Origin: an uncultured Bacteroidota bacterium | GTDB taxonomy: Bacteria; Bacteroidota; Bacteroidia; Flavobacteriales; Schleiferiaceae | Direction: 5' to 3' | DNA: 45,953 nt | Assembly: GCA_913057235.1 (NCBI GenBank) | Contig: CAJXNI010000019.1 | Location: 1 to 45,953, forward strand | Shown here: positions 32,698 to 42,089 of the stretch, in pieces | Numbering within the stretch: position 1 is the stretch's first letter | Layout of the letters: the number at the start of each line of letters is the position of its first letter | The notes under the pieces: model-generated | The model's database searches: none | Seen by the model: the letters and a program-made list of their open reading frames with translations, nothing else | What the model was told of the DNA's origin: nothing | Program-made: the position numbers and the translations under genes

Positions 32698-33072
32698 TTA
32701 GTCAAATTTGGGAGGGGGCACTAAACAGTCTAGGTAAATGCAGTATTCTTTGAGTGAAGTAAAGACTTGTGGTGTAAACTCTGCCCAGTGAAATTGCAGC
32801 TTAAAGGGATTGATGTTTAAAGCCATGTAGGGCGCTAAACCCTCAAAGAAAATTAATTGCGGTTGGGCGGGCTCGGGTGTGTTTAGTTTCAATTTAGTAG
32901 CTAACTGGCAGGTGCCGTTACAGGCCAACTCTGGTTTTTCTTTGTTTTCACAGAGCTCTTGGCTATACAGGCTGTAATTCCACAGATAATCACTTACCGG
33001 CACCACACTTTTAAAGAGTGCCGCCAGATAAAGCGCGGATAGAAATAAAGCCGTTAATGAGCCTTTTGCCAT
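32698..33072 (-). CDS. Small membrane protein with a CENK...CNGxC motif
   Basis: A 124-residue protein with one N-terminal membrane helix (about 6-26) and the motif ELCENKEKPELACNGTCQLA, with Cys41, Cys51 and Cys55. Two more cysteines occur near the end (EYCIYLDC). The CENK-x2-P-x3-C-x-G-x-C-x-L pattern recurs in small Bacteroidota proteins of unknown function that I associate with metal-related genes. It is 41 bp upstream of the CDVCGC barrel gene in the same direction and probably opens the operon. Copper or another thiophilic metal is a reasonable guess only. Confidence 0.72.
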   Translation of the reverse strand: MAKGSLTALFLSALYLAALFKSVVPVSDYLWNYSLYSQELCENKEKPELACNGTCQLATKLKLNTPEPAQPQLIFFEGLAPYMALNINPFKLQFHWAEFTPQVFTSLKEYCIYLDCLVPPPKFD

Positions 33073-33193
33073 AGAGCAAATTTACGAAAGCCTGAGCTTG
33101 TGAGCGGCCAATGAGAGGTATAAAAAAGGGACTCAGGTCACCCTATCCGTATAACCTGAATGAATTGCAATACTTTAGTAATCAGATCTGGTT

Positions 33194-33943
33194 ATGCAAG
33201 GTATAAAGGAAGTTATTGAGCGTTTAAAGACTATTGTTTCCGAGAGTGAGCATGAGAAAGACCCGCTGGGTTTTTTTGCGGTGCTATACCTTCAGGTGAC
33301 GGAGCGCGTGTGGTTGGGGATCCAAAACGAAGAGTTTGAAGACAATGCCCGCATGGAAAGGCTGGATGTGATTTTTGCTGAACGCTACCTGGAGGCTTAC
33401 CAAGCCCATCGCGCCAAGCAAGCCTTAACTCAAAGCTGGCAAGCGGCCTTTAAAGCCGCTGATGATCCTCGCACATTAATTCTTCAGCATTTATTGCTGG
33501 GCATAAACGCCCACATCAATTTAGATTTGGGTATTGCCGCGGCTCAAACGGTGGGGCAGCATAAGCTCCAATTACTGCAGGCAGATTTTGACTTGCTCAA
33601 TAAAATCTTAGCCGACATGGTAGAAGGGGTGCAAGACAAGCTGAGCAAGGCTTCGCCCCTCATGCGTGTAATAGACTGGCTGGGAGGAAGCCATGATGAG
33701 TACCTGGCCAGTTTTAGCATTAACCTGGCCCGTGACGGAGCCTGGGCCTTTGCCCAAGAATGGCACAAAGCAAATTCAGATCAGCGCCTGGTTTTGCTCA
33801 ATGAAAGAGACCAACGCATAGCCGAAATAGGAAATTTTATTGCCCGCCCCAGAGCCTGGTGGCTGCGCTTATTGCTGAGGCCCATCCGCTGGTTTGAGAA
33901 CAAAAATGCGACTGCGGTGATACAGTTAATGCGAGCTTCCTGA
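33194..33943 (+). CDS. DUF5995 family protein
   Basis: A 249-residue cytoplasmic helical protein. The segment LILQHLLLGINAHINLDLGI (about 97-116), with conserved His and Asn residues, together with GFFAVLYLQVTERV, matches the DUF5995 family, whose function is unknown. The C-terminus (ARPRAWWLRLLLRPIRWFE) is basic and amphipathic and may touch the membrane. It starts at ATG 33194 and precedes the ACP phosphodiesterase-like gene by 20 bp, so the two probably form an operon. Confidence 0.8.
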   Translation: MQGIKEVIERLKTIVSESEHEKDPLGFFAVLYLQVTERVWLGIQNEEFEDNARMERLDVIFAERYLEAYQAHRAKQALTQSWQAAFKAADDPRTLILQHLLLGINAHINLDLGIAAAQTVGQHKLQLLQADFDLLNKILADMVEGVQDKLSKASPLMRVIDWLGGSHDEYLASFSINLARDGAWAFAQEWHKANSDQRLVLLNERDQRIAEIGNFIARPRAWWLRLLLRPIRWFENKNATAVIQLMRAS

Positions 33944-33963
33944 AAAGCGATAATCTAAGGTTT

Positions 33964-34557
33964 ATGAATTTTCTAGCGCATTTGACGCTTTCCAATAATG
34001 ATGACGATATTCTCATAGGCAATTTCATTGCTGATTCTACCCGCAGTGCCGAGTACCATCGCTATAAGAAGCAGGTGGTGTATGGCATTGAGCTGCACCA
34101 TAAAATTGATGCCTACACCGATTCTCATCCGGTGGTAGAAGAAAGCAAAGAACGCCTGCGCCCCCGCCACGGTAAGTACGCTGGCGTGATAGTAGACATC
34201 TTTTACGATCATTACCTGGCCCGTGACTATCATCGCTACGGTGAGTATCCCTTAGCCGATTTTGCCCAACGCTGTTACAGCTTGTTTGAAAGGCGTTTCA
34301 GTGAGCTTACCCAAGGTACGCAGCGCATGCTTCCCTTCATGAAACGCGGCAACTGGCTGGTAAACTATGGCACGGAAGCAGGCATGCGCAAGGTATTTTC
34401 AGGTATGAGCCACCGCGCCAGTTTTAACAACCACATGAATACGGCCGTAGATGACTTGGTGGCTTTTTACGCAGATTTTAAGAAGGACTTTGAAGCCTTT
34501 TACCCCCAACTGGAAGACTACGTGCAGCAAGAAATTCAAGAGTTGCCGTATCCTTAA
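33964..34557 (+). CDS. Acyl carrier protein phosphodiesterase (AcpH/DUF479 family)
   Basis: A 197-residue HD-domain-like hydrolase (PF04336). AcpH of E. coli removes 4'-phosphopantetheine from acyl carrier protein. The start MNFLAHLTLSNNDDDILIGN, GIELHHKIDAYTDSHPVV, VIVDIFYDHYLAR and the late MSHRASFNNHMNTA carry the conserved His and Asp residues. The length is normal. The molecular activity in Bacteroidota has little direct support, so the name is by family. Followed at 68 bp by a strong terminator. Confidence 0.88.
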   Translation: MNFLAHLTLSNNDDDILIGNFIADSTRSAEYHRYKKQVVYGIELHHKIDAYTDSHPVVEESKERLRPRHGKYAGVIVDIFYDHYLARDYHRYGEYPLADFAQRCYSLFERRFSELTQGTQRMLPFMKRGNWLVNYGTEAGMRKVFSGMSHRASFNNHMNTAVDDLVAFYADFKKDFEAFYPQLEDYVQQEIQELPYP

Positions 34558-34625
34558 ACACACTATTTTAATGGCTTTATTTAGAAGCGAGGCATTTTGC
34601 CGCAGTATTTTGAATATTATCCTAC

Positions 34626-34660
34626 AAAAAAGCCCTCTGAAATTTTTCAGAGGGCTTTTT
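34626..34660. terminator. Intrinsic terminator after the AcpH-like gene
   Basis: AAAAAGCCCTCTGAAA pairs with TTTCAGAGGGCTTTTT, a perfect stem with A and T flanks, so it can stop transcription from both sides, including the small minus-strand gene at 34683. Confidence 0.9.
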
Positions 34661-34682
34661 CAATTTAATTTTATGAGCTATT

Positions 34683-34856
34683 TTATGCTTCCTCCTCCTT
34701 GTGACCAATTATTTTGTGGGCCAATTTAGGACTCAAAGACTCAATGCTGATAAGAGTAAGCCAGTAGCCAACAAATAACCCTAGAAACAGCAACATGCTA
34801 AATCCCATTAAAAAAATGAAAAGGAAGATGAAAAAGCCTAAAGTCTTGGTAAACAT
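34683..34856 (-). CDS. Small membrane protein, unknown
   Basis: ATG 34856 opens a 57-codon frame: MFTKTLGFFIFLFIFLMGFS, then a second hydrophobic part (LLFLGLFVGYWLTLISI) and a charged tail (KLAHKIIGHKEEEA). It looks like a one- or two-helix membrane protein and reads into the bidirectional terminator at 34626-34660, which supports a real transcript. The family is not recognised. The shared upstream gap with the plus-strand gene at 34924 is only 67 bp. Confidence 0.5.
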   Translation of the reverse strand: MFTKTLGFFIFLFIFLMGFSMLLFLGLFVGYWLTLISIESLSPKLAHKIIGHKEEEA

Positions 34857-34923
34857 TCTCGTTAATTTTGAGCCGCTAAAATAAAGCAAAATTGAAAACT
34901 AACCGCGCAAACTCCCAAAATAT

Positions 34924-35244
34924 ATGAGTTCTAAAATCAGGCTGTTTTTGTGGCTCAGTGCTTTGTTGGCCGGCCTAGGTGCTATTGGGGTAGCAGAAAA
35001 CTTAGCCGATATAGCCTTGGCCTTGGGCCATGGTAAAATAAAGGAGGCAGTGCAAAGCGATGAAATCCCCCAATTTACGCAATTGCACAAGGGCTTAATT
35101 ACTATGGGCGTGCTGCTGATTGTTTCCAATACCCTCTTATTTTTGCGGGGCCGTAAACTAAAAACATCAGGCTATTGGCTTCTTTTTTTGCTCACGCTAA
35201 TTGTGAGTTTGCTTTCAGGAGCCGCAGTGGCCAGCTTGGTATAA
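34924..35244 (+). CDS. Small membrane protein, unknown
   Basis: A 106-residue predicted inner-membrane protein with three hydrophobic helices (about 5-25, 57-75, 80-104). A polar loop of about 30 residues (ALGHGKIKEAVQSDEIPQFT) sits between the first two. No family is recognised. It lies 20 bp ahead of fumC in the same direction, so the two may be co-transcribed, though no functional connection is apparent. Confidence 0.75.
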   Translation: MSSKIRLFLWLSALLAGLGAIGVAENLADIALALGHGKIKEAVQSDEIPQFTQLHKGLITMGVLLIVSNTLLFLRGRKLKTSGYWLLFLLTLIVSLLSGAAVASLV

Positions 35245-35264
35245 ATTTCTAAATAAAAACATGT

Positions 35265-36665
35265 ATGAATTACCGTATTGAAAAAGACACTATGGGCGAG
35301 GTTCAAGTACCAGCCGATAAATACTGGGGGGCGCAAACCGAGCGCAGCCGTAACAATTTTAAAATTGGCCCGGCCGGCAGCATGCCATTGGAAGTGGTGC
35401 ACGGTTTTGCCTATTTAAAAAAGGCTGCCGCCCACGCCAATGCAGAATTGGGTGCATTGGAAGCAGAGAAGCGTGACCTTATCTCTAAGGTCTGTGATGA
35501 AATTTTAGAAGGCCAGCATGACGATCAGTTTCCTTTGGTGATTTGGCAAACCGGCTCTGGTACCCAAAGTAATATGAATACCAATGAGGTAATTGCCAAT
35601 CGTGCCCACGTTTTAGACGGACAAAAGCTTGGAGAAGGCCAGCGCAAAATCCACCCCAATGATGATGTGAATAAATCACAGAGCAGTAATGACACCTTTC
35701 CTACCGGCATGCACATTGCCATTTACAAGCAAATCTTAGAAAACACTGTCCCCGGTGTTGAAAAGCTGCGCGATACCTTACAGGAAAAGTCTGAGGCTTT
35801 TATGGACGTGGTGAAAATTGGCCGTACCCATTTAATGGACGCTACCCCACTAACCGTAGGGCAGGAGTTTAGTGGCTACGTTTCGCAGCTAAACCACGGC
35901 CTTAAAGCTTTAAACAACACGCTAGATCACCTTTCTGAACTGGCCTTGGGAGGTACCGCAGTAGGTACAGGCATTAATACACCCCAGGGTTATGCCGAGT
36001 TGGTGGCGCAAAAAATTGCGGAGTTTACGGGTCTGCCTTTTCGCAGTGCGGAGAACAAATTTGAGGCCTTAGCTGCCCATGACGCTTTAGTAGAAACCCA
36101 CGGTGCACTTAAGCAATTAGCGGTTTCCCTGATGAAAATTGGTAATGACATCCGTCTGCTAGCCAGTGGCCCCAGAGCTGGTATTGGCGAGATCAACATT
36201 CCGGCCAACGAACCGGGTTCTTCCATTATGCCTGGCAAAGTAAACCCAACCCAGGCTGAAGCACTAACCATGGTGTGTGCTCAAGTAATGGGCAATGATA
36301 CCACGGTGAGCGTGGGCGGTAGCAACGGCCATTACGAGCTGAACGTCTTCAAACCGGTGATGGCCGCAGCGGTGCTGCAGTCGGCCCGGTTGATTGGTGA
36401 TGCCTGTGTGAGTTTTAATGATAATTGCGCCATCGGCATAGAGCCAAACCGCGAAAATATTAAACGCCACCTCAATAATTCACTGATGCTGGTAACGGCT
36501 CTCAATACTAAAATTGGTTACGAGAAAGCGGCTAAAATTGCTAAAAAGGCTCATGAAAATGGCACTACCTTAAAAGAGGAGGCGGTGAACCTAGGCTTTT
36601 TAACCGCAGAGGACTTTGACCAGTGGGTGCGCCCCAAAGACATGGTAGGTAGCCTTAAAGCTTAA
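35265..36665 (+). CDS. fumC: Class II fumarate hydratase
   Basis: A 466-residue cytoplasmic enzyme that interconverts fumarate and malate in the TCA cycle. Class II signatures are present: [18 protein letters not shown] near the start, [20 protein letters not shown] (about 93-112), [33 protein letters not shown], and [15 protein letters not shown] with the catalytic serine loop (about 320-334). The length is standard, and no iron-sulfur cysteines are needed for this class. It ends in a strong terminator. Confidence 0.98.
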   Translation: MNYRIEKDTMGEVQVPADKYWGAQTERSRNNFKIGPAGSMPLEVVHGFAYLKKAAAHANAELGALEAEKRDLISKVCDEILEGQHDDQFPLVIWQTGSGTQSNMNTNEVIANRAHVLDGQKLGEGQRKIHPNDDVNKSQSSNDTFPTGMHIAIYKQILENTVPGVEKLRDTLQEKSEAFMDVVKIGRTHLMDATPLTVGQEFSGYVSQLNHGLKALNNTLDHLSELALGGTAVGTGINTPQGYAELVAQKIAEFTGLPFRSAENKFEALAAHDALVETHGALKQLAVSLMKIGNDIRLLASGPRAGIGEINIPANEPGSSIMPGKVNPTQAEALTMVCAQVMGNDTTVSVGGSNGHYELNVFKPVMAAAVLQSARLIGDACVSFNDNCAIGIEPNRENIKRHLNNSLMLVTALNTKIGYEKAAKIAKKAHENGTTLKEEAVNLGFLTAEDFDQWVRPKDMVGSLKA

Positions 36666-36688
36666 CAACGCGGTTTTAAAACCTATCG

Positions 36689-36729
36689 GTCGCTTTGGTG
36701 AATCTACCTTTTCCAAAGCGACATTTTTT
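36689..36729 (+). terminator. fumC terminator
   Basis: GTCGCTTTGG (36689-36698) pairs perfectly with CCAAAGCGAC (36713-36722), and a T6 tract follows, 24 bp after the fumC stop. Confidence 0.88.
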
Positions 36730-36743
36730 ATTCTTTTGTGTTT

Positions 36744-38402
36744 ATGACTTATCCATTTCGAATATTGATTGCAGCGCTGATGGGCTTGCTGGTGATTTCA
36801 GCTTGTCAAGTGCCCGCTGAACAGAGAGATGCAGCTGACCTTCTGGTTATCAATGCTACCATTTATACTTTGGACTCAACCTTTAGCACTGCAGAAGCCA
36901 TGGCTGTGCGGCAGGGTAATATTGTGGCCGTGGGTACTCAGGAAGAAGTAGAGTCGCAGTATTACAGCAGTCAGGTTTTTAATGCCCAGGGCAAGTTTGT
37001 TTATCCGGCTTTTAATGACGCGCACTGCCATTATGTGGGCTATGCCGAGGGTTTACTCAAAGTGAATCTGGTGGGCACCGGCTCGTGGGCCGAAGTGTTG
37101 CAACGCACCCAGGCTTTTGCCGATGAAAATAAGGTGGCTTTTATTGAAGGCCGCGGCTGGGATCAAAATGATTGGGAACTAAAAGAGTTTCCTACTAAAA
37201 AGGAGCTGGACTCACTTTTTCCCAATACCCCTGTGGTTTTAAAAAGAATTGACGGTCATGCCGCCATTGTTAATCAGGCGGCTTTTGACTTTGCCAAAAT
37301 GGTGGAGGTGCCAAAGGTGGAAGGCGGCCTGGTAGTAACCAACGCACAGGGCTTACCTACAGGATTATTAATTGACCGGGCGGTAGACTTGATACCGGTG
37401 CCTGAGCTAAGCCGAGACCAAAAAGTAGACGCCCTGCTTAAGGCGCAGCAAAACCTCCATGCGGCTGGCATTGCTTCCCTCACCGAAGCTGGCTTGTTTA
37501 AAAAGGAGATTCTCCTCCTGGATAGTCTGCAAAAAGCAGGCGACCTTGCTTTACGCATTAATGCCATGGTAAGCGATGATTCGGCTTCATTAAACTATTT
37601 TTTGGAAAAAGGTGCAATTGCAACCCCCTGGCTGCGCGTAAAAAGTGGCAAGTTTTACTTAGATGGCGCTTTGGGCTCTCGGGGCGCGCTTTTACTGGAG
37701 CCTTACGCTGATGACCCTGAAAATTACGGCTTGCAGCTCATGGGTCAGGATTATTTTGAAAAGTGGGCGCAGCGCCTGGCTGAGGAAAACTGGCAAATGT
37801 GCGTACACACCATTGGCGACTCCGCCAATAGACTGGCCATTGAGGTGTTTAGGCAAACCAGCGCCCGTAAAAAAGATAGCCGCTGGCGCCTGGAGCATGC
37901 CCAAATTGTAAGCCCTGAAGATTTGAAAAATATGGCCGAGGGCGGTATTTTGCCCTCCATTCAACCCACGCACGCCACCTCAGACATGTACTGGGCTCAG
38001 GAGCGATTGGGAGCCACCCGATTAAAAAATGCCTACCGCGCGCAATCGTTTTTAGATGCGGGCCTAAAACTGCCACTGGGCACCGATTTTCCAGTGGAAG
38101 ACATCAACCCCATGTTCACCTTTAGAGCAGCTGTATACAGGCAAGATGCGCAGGCCTTCCCAGACAGTGGTTTTTACCCCCGGGAACGGCTTTCGCCCGA
38201 AGAGGCCCTGCGCGGTATGACCGTTTACGGAGCCTACGCCAGCTTTGAAGAAAAACAGAAAGGCCAGCTGAAACCGGGCTTTTACGCAGACTTTGTAGTC
38301 TTTGATCAGGAACTTTTGAATGCAACCGTTGCAGACCTCAATACCCTAAGCCCCCGCGCCACCTACGTAAATGGCGAAAAAGTTTTTGAGGCCGTCAATT
38401 AA
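36744..38402 (+). CDS. YtcJ-like metal-dependent amidohydrolase, lipoprotein
   Basis: A 552-residue amidohydrolase of the Amidohydro_3 family (PF07969). The start at ATG 36744 gives an export signal with lipobox VISAC (Cys about 21); a GTG at 36738 is the alternative. Metal-binding segments are FNDAHCHYVGYAEG (about 90), KRIDGHAAIVNQAA, KFYLDGALGSRGALL (about 305), VHTIGDSANRLAIEVF, WRLEHAQIVSPEDL and LGTDFPVEDINP (about 440). The family hydrolyses amide or cyclic C-N bonds, but the substrate is not predictable. Its stop overlaps the next gene's start (TAATG). Confidence 0.92.
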   Translation: MTYPFRILIAALMGLLVISACQVPAEQRDAADLLVINATIYTLDSTFSTAEAMAVRQGNIVAVGTQEEVESQYYSSQVFNAQGKFVYPAFNDAHCHYVGYAEGLLKVNLVGTGSWAEVLQRTQAFADENKVAFIEGRGWDQNDWELKEFPTKKELDSLFPNTPVVLKRIDGHAAIVNQAAFDFAKMVEVPKVEGGLVVTNAQGLPTGLLIDRAVDLIPVPELSRDQKVDALLKAQQNLHAAGIASLTEAGLFKKEILLLDSLQKAGDLALRINAMVSDDSASLNYFLEKGAIATPWLRVKSGKFYLDGALGSRGALLLEPYADDPENYGLQLMGQDYFEKWAQRLAEENWQMCVHTIGDSANRLAIEVFRQTSARKKDSRWRLEHAQIVSPEDLKNMAEGGILPSIQPTHATSDMYWAQERLGATRLKNAYRAQSFLDAGLKLPLGTDFPVEDINPMFTFRAAVYRQDAQAFPDSGFYPRERLSPEEALRGMTVYGAYASFEEKQKGQLKPGFYADFVVFDQELLNATVADLNTLSPRATYVNGEKVFEAVN

Positions 38403-39301
38403 TGGGCCTGGGCATAAAATACCGTTTGCGCTATGCCTGGGTAAAGGCCCGCACCACCCTTAGTCATTGGCGCTACCCAAAAATTAAAAATGGTAAAGTG
38501 GCCGTGCATTGCATGTTTCAGAATGAGGCCAGCTTTATCAAAGAATGGCTGGATTATTACTACTCCCAAGGGGTAGATCATATTTATTTAACCAATGACC
38601 ACAGCACCGATGGGGTGGAGGAGGTGCTTAAGCCCTATCAGGAGCGCGGCTGGCTGACCCTTGAAACTGCCCGCCAGGATTTGCATTTCTACCAGCGTGA
38701 AATGTTTCACAAGAATGACATTCTCAAACGCACCCGGCAACGGTATCAATGGGTGGTGTTTATTGACAGTGACGAATTTTTATTTCACGAAAAGCTTTCC
38801 CTGAAACAAGCGTTACAGCAATACACACAAGTGCCTGGTCTGGTCTTTAGCAGTTTTATGTATGGTACCTCTGGGGTGCAAAAATTAGAGCCCGGTGAGC
38901 TCATGATTGAGCAGTTAACCCATCGGTTTAAAACCGAGCACAAAGAACACAAACACGTAAAAAGTGCCGTACAGCCGGCCTATGGCTTTTGGTTTTTTAA
39001 TTGCAATCCCCATTACCCGCAGTACTCACCGTGGGCACGCTTGCAGTGGTGTGATGGGCAGCGTTTTGAGCCGGCTACCATACGCTATGTTTCTGGCCCT
39101 ATGCGCTTGAACCATTACTGGTACCGTACTCAGGATTTTTACGATCGCGTAAAGCGACCCCGCAGAATCTTTTTTGAAGGGGGCGAGCGTAAAGCCAAGA
39201 TTGAAGCTTGGCATAAGGAGCATTCTAATGCTGTAAAAGATCCGATACTGGCCTCAAAATCCGCAGGACTAAGAGCTTTTAGAGAAATGGAAAAACTATA
39301 G
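38402..39301 (+). CDS. Glycosyltransferase, GT92/GT2_4-like
   Basis: A 299-residue protein with the fold of family 92 / Glyco_tranf_2_4 transferases (PF01697, PF13704). MFQNEASFIKEWLDYYYSQG and VDHIYLTNDHSTDG are the nucleotide-sugar binding opening. The metal-binding DxD is in VVFIDSDEFLF (about 120). The middle and C-terminal part (GTSGVQKLEPGELM, LNHYWYRTQDFYDRVKRPR) contains the usual acceptor-site segment. There is no signal peptide. It is coupled to the amidohydrolase lipoprotein gene through TAATG. Acceptor and donor sugars are unknown. Confidence 0.88.
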   Translation: MGLGIKYRLRYAWVKARTTLSHWRYPKIKNGKVAVHCMFQNEASFIKEWLDYYYSQGVDHIYLTNDHSTDGVEEVLKPYQERGWLTLETARQDLHFYQREMFHKNDILKRTRQRYQWVVFIDSDEFLFHEKLSLKQALQQYTQVPGLVFSSFMYGTSGVQKLEPGELMIEQLTHRFKTEHKEHKHVKSAVQPAYGFWFFNCNPHYPQYSPWARLQWCDGQRFEPATIRYVSGPMRLNHYWYRTQDFYDRVKRPRRIFFEGGERKAKIEAWHKEHSNAVKDPILASKSAGLRAFREMEKL

Positions 39302-39345
39302 CAATTAGATTTTATATTTAGGGCACCAAAAAACACTAGGAAACT

Positions 39346-41136
39346 ATGTCTAAAATTGAGGTGAAACGCTTGTTTGATATTCCGCGCTACCAACTGGAAA
39401 ACAGTCCTTTAAAGGATTGCTTGGTGAATAAAATAAACGGTCAATGGTCTCCAGTTTCCACCGAAGAACTGATCCGCGAAAGCGAGAAAATCTCGCGCGC
39501 GCTTATTGAAATGGGGGTGCAACCGCAGGATAAAGTAGCCTTAATTTCCAGTACCAACCGCTGGGAATGGAACGTAATGGACATGGGAATTTTGCAGGCC
39601 GGAGCGGTAAACGTGCCGGTATACCCCACCATTTCCCGAGAAGATTACGAGTATATTTTTAACGACTGTCAGGTGAAGTATTGCTTTGTTTCAGACAAGG
39701 AATTGTTTGACAAAGTAAATGACATCAAAGGGCAGGTTAAGAGCCTAAAGGAGATTTACATTTTTGACGAGGAAGAAGGAATTAAAAACTGGAAAGAAGT
39801 CCTGGCCATTGGTGAAGATGATGTCCATCAACTGGAGCTTAACAGTCGCATGGCCAGCGTAAAAGCCGATGAACTCGCCACCTTAATCTATACTTCAGGC
39901 ACCACGGGCGTTCCCAAAGGGGTAATGCTTTCGCACAATAATTTGGTCAGCAATGTTTTGGACAGTGAAGACCGTATACCCCTTGTAAAGGGCGGTAAGG
40001 CTTTAAGCTTTCTGCCGGTTTGCCATGTTTTTGAACGGATGCTCACCTATTTATACATGTATAATGGTATTGCCATTTATTTTGCCGAAAGCATTGAAAA
40101 AATTGGGGACAACATCCGCGAGGTGAAACCCGAGATATTTGCCGCGGTACCGCGACTTTTAGAAAAGGTGTACGATAAAATTATTGCCAAGGGAGCCGAA
40201 TTAACCGGAGTAAAAAAAGCACTTTTCTTTTGGGCGGTAGAATTGGGCCATGACTACGATCACGGTAAAACCGGGGGGATTTATGGCCTTAAACTCAAAA
40301 TTGCCCGCAAGCTTATTTTTAGTAAATGGCAGGAAGCACTGGGCGGCAATGTAAAAGCCATTGTTTCAGGTGGTGCCGCTTTGAATCCCAATTTAAATCA
40401 AGCTTTTTCGGCTGCTGGCTTTAACATTCAAGAAGGTTACGGCCTTACCGAAACCTCACCGGTAATTGCCGTAAACGGACCTACCGCTGACACCAAGAAA
40501 ATTGGTACCGTAGGCCGGCCCATTAACAACGTAGAAGTAAAAATTGCAGAGGATGGTGAAATACTTTGCAAAGGCCCTAACGTAATGATGGGCTACTACG
40601 AGCAACCCGAACGTACCGCTGAGGTGTTGGAAGAAGACGGCTGGTTTCATACCGGAGACATTGGCGAGCTGCTGGACAATGGCATGCTTAAAATTACCGA
40701 CCGCAAAAAGGAGATTTTTAAAACTTCAGGTGGAAAGTACATTGCCCCACAGATTATGGAGAACGCCTTTAAAGAATCACGCTTTGTGGAGCAGATTATG
40801 GTAATTGGCGAAGGTGAAAAGCACCCCGCAGCTTTGGTTCAGGTAGATTTTGAGTTTGTGAAAGAATGGTGCAAGCGCAAAGGACTCAAAAATGCGGATA
40901 GCCCTAAAGAAATAGCGGCCCACCCTGAGGTGCATGATCGCGTAATGGAGGAAATTAATGAGAAGAACGAAAGTTTTGGTTCCTGGGAGCGCGTGAAAAG
41001 AATTGCTCTTACGCCAGACGTATGGAGTGTAGACGGTGAGCAGCTCACCCCTAAGCTGAGTTTAAAACGCAGGAATATTTTGAAAACCTACGCCCACTTG
41101 TACGAGGAGATTTACGGGCATGGGCCCAGGAGGTAA
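39346..41136 (+). CDS. Long-chain fatty-acid-CoA ligase (AMP-forming)
   Basis: A 596-residue ANL-superfamily enzyme that activates long-chain fatty acids to acyl-CoA with ATP, the entry step of beta-oxidation. The P-loop LIYTSGTTGVPKGVMLSH lies at about 180-197, the adenine motif GYGLTETSPV at about 365, GWFHTGDIGE at about 432, and the hinge with KEIFKTSGGKYIAPQ at about 456. The C-terminal 130 residues form the mobile subdomain. The length fits bacterial FadD-like, FAA1-related proteins. The other beta-oxidation genes follow 1.2 kb downstream, beyond a toxin-antitoxin insert. Confidence 0.96.
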   Translation: MSKIEVKRLFDIPRYQLENSPLKDCLVNKINGQWSPVSTEELIRESEKISRALIEMGVQPQDKVALISSTNRWEWNVMDMGILQAGAVNVPVYPTISREDYEYIFNDCQVKYCFVSDKELFDKVNDIKGQVKSLKEIYIFDEEEGIKNWKEVLAIGEDDVHQLELNSRMASVKADELATLIYTSGTTGVPKGVMLSHNNLVSNVLDSEDRIPLVKGGKALSFLPVCHVFERMLTYLYMYNGIAIYFAESIEKIGDNIREVKPEIFAAVPRLLEKVYDKIIAKGAELTGVKKALFFWAVELGHDYDHGKTGGIYGLKLKIARKLIFSKWQEALGGNVKAIVSGGAALNPNLNQAFSAAGFNIQEGYGLTETSPVIAVNGPTADTKKIGTVGRPINNVEVKIAEDGEILCKGPNVMMGYYEQPERTAEVLEEDGWFHTGDIGELLDNGMLKITDRKKEIFKTSGGKYIAPQIMENAFKESRFVEQIMVIGEGEKHPAALVQVDFEFVKEWCKRKGLKNADSPKEIAAHPEVHDRVMEEINEKNESFGSWERVKRIALTPDVWSVDGEQLTPKLSLKRRNILKTYAHLYEEIYGHGPRR

Positions 41137-41514
41137 AATGGCATTTAAAAACCGTGAGCGAAACTGGCTAATTTTGGATTAGTCTTAGCCCGCCATGGTA
41201 TTCTGGCCTTCTTCTATTTCTACAACGGTGTCACCCTGCCTGTCTCGCTTAAAGCGAGGATTTAATTTTTGCAGCGCAGCGCAGAAAATTTGTACCGAAG
41301 GGTAACTCCCCGATAGCGCAGAGTTGCAACCGAGCTTACGAAGGCAGCGAAGCTTAACTGTGCCAAACGGCTTTCATAAAACTAATTACGTAATGGAGAC
41401 TATCTTGGCCCATGAGCCAACACTCATTCAGATAGTAATTTCAATTTGCACTTTTCCCGTATTCAGTAAAAGCTACCCAGTGGATCTTGATATTTGGAGT
41501 ATGACTCTCCAGAG

Positions 41515-41793
41515 ATGAATAAAAACTTGATATCACAATATGTGATGTCTAATAAAAAGCTGTTTAACTTTGTTCCTATGGATATGCAAGCAGAAAAGTT
41601 AGGACTGATTCAGTGGTTGGCCCAACTGACCGATGAAGGCATGATAGCTAAAATCAAAGCCTTGCGCAATGAGAATGACGATTGGTGGGATAAAATCACA
41701 GCCGAAGAAAAGGCAGAGATAGAAGAAGGGCTGCTGCAAGCGGACCAAGGGGAGGTTAAGCCCCATTCTGAAATCCGCAAGAAGTACGAATAA
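41515..41793 (+). CDS. Antitoxin of the ParE/RelE pair
   Basis: A 92-residue acidic protein starting at ATG 41515. It is rich in Glu and Lys (MIAKIKALRNENDDWWDKIT, AEEKAEIEEGLLQADQGEVK) and ends PHSEIRKKYE, the typical extended C-terminal tail of Bacteroidota ParE antitoxins, which wraps the toxin. The N-terminal part (QAEKLGLIQWLAQLTDEGMI) is probably helical. A start at the internal ATG 41578 is possible. The stop overlaps the toxin start (TAATG), so antitoxin and toxin are coupled. Confidence 0.82.
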   Translation: MNKNLISQYVMSNKKLFNFVPMDMQAEKLGLIQWLAQLTDEGMIAKIKALRNENDDWWDKITAEEKAEIEEGLLQADQGEVKPHSEIRKKYE

Positions 41794-42089
41794 TGGCTTT
41801 AGAAATCGTCTGGACGCCACGGGCCGAGAAGGGTTTTGAAAAAATTATAGGATACCTAGAGGAAAACTGGACTCAGCAGGAAGTACAGAGCTTTATCCGG
41901 GAATCGTTCCGTTTTTTTGAGTTGTTGGCCGAACATCCGGAAATCCTTGAAAAGTCAGACAAACAAAAAAATGTGTACCGTGGCCCAATGGACAACCACA
42001 ATATTTTGACCTATCGTCTCAAGCTCAGAAATAAGCAGATTGAGCTTTTGAACATACGGTCTGCCAAGCGCAGGCCCTTGAAAAAGTAA
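41793..42089 (+). CDS. ParE/RelE-superfamily toxin
   Basis: A 98-residue basic protein of the ParE/RelE fold (PF05016). EIVWTPRAEKGFEKIIGYLE and NWTQQEVQSFIRESFRFFEL are the two N-terminal helices; KQKNVYRGPMDNHNILTYRL and the C-terminal strand (KQIELLNIRSAKRRPLKK) match the family. ParE toxins poison gyrase and RelE toxins cleave mRNA; the sequence does not settle which applies. It follows the antitoxin with a one-base overlap. Flanking repeats suggest that the pair was inserted. Confidence 0.88.
   Translation: MALEIVWTPRAEKGFEKIIGYLEENWTQQEVQSFIRESFRFFELLAEHPEILEKSDKQKNVYRGPMDNHNILTYRLKLRNKQIELLNIRSAKRRPLKK

Noticed and set aside
41137-41514. Hidden tRNA or small gene in the gap after the acyl-CoA ligase
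   Set aside because: No cloverleaf or coding frame of useful length could be found on either strand; only repeats and a small hairpin are seen.
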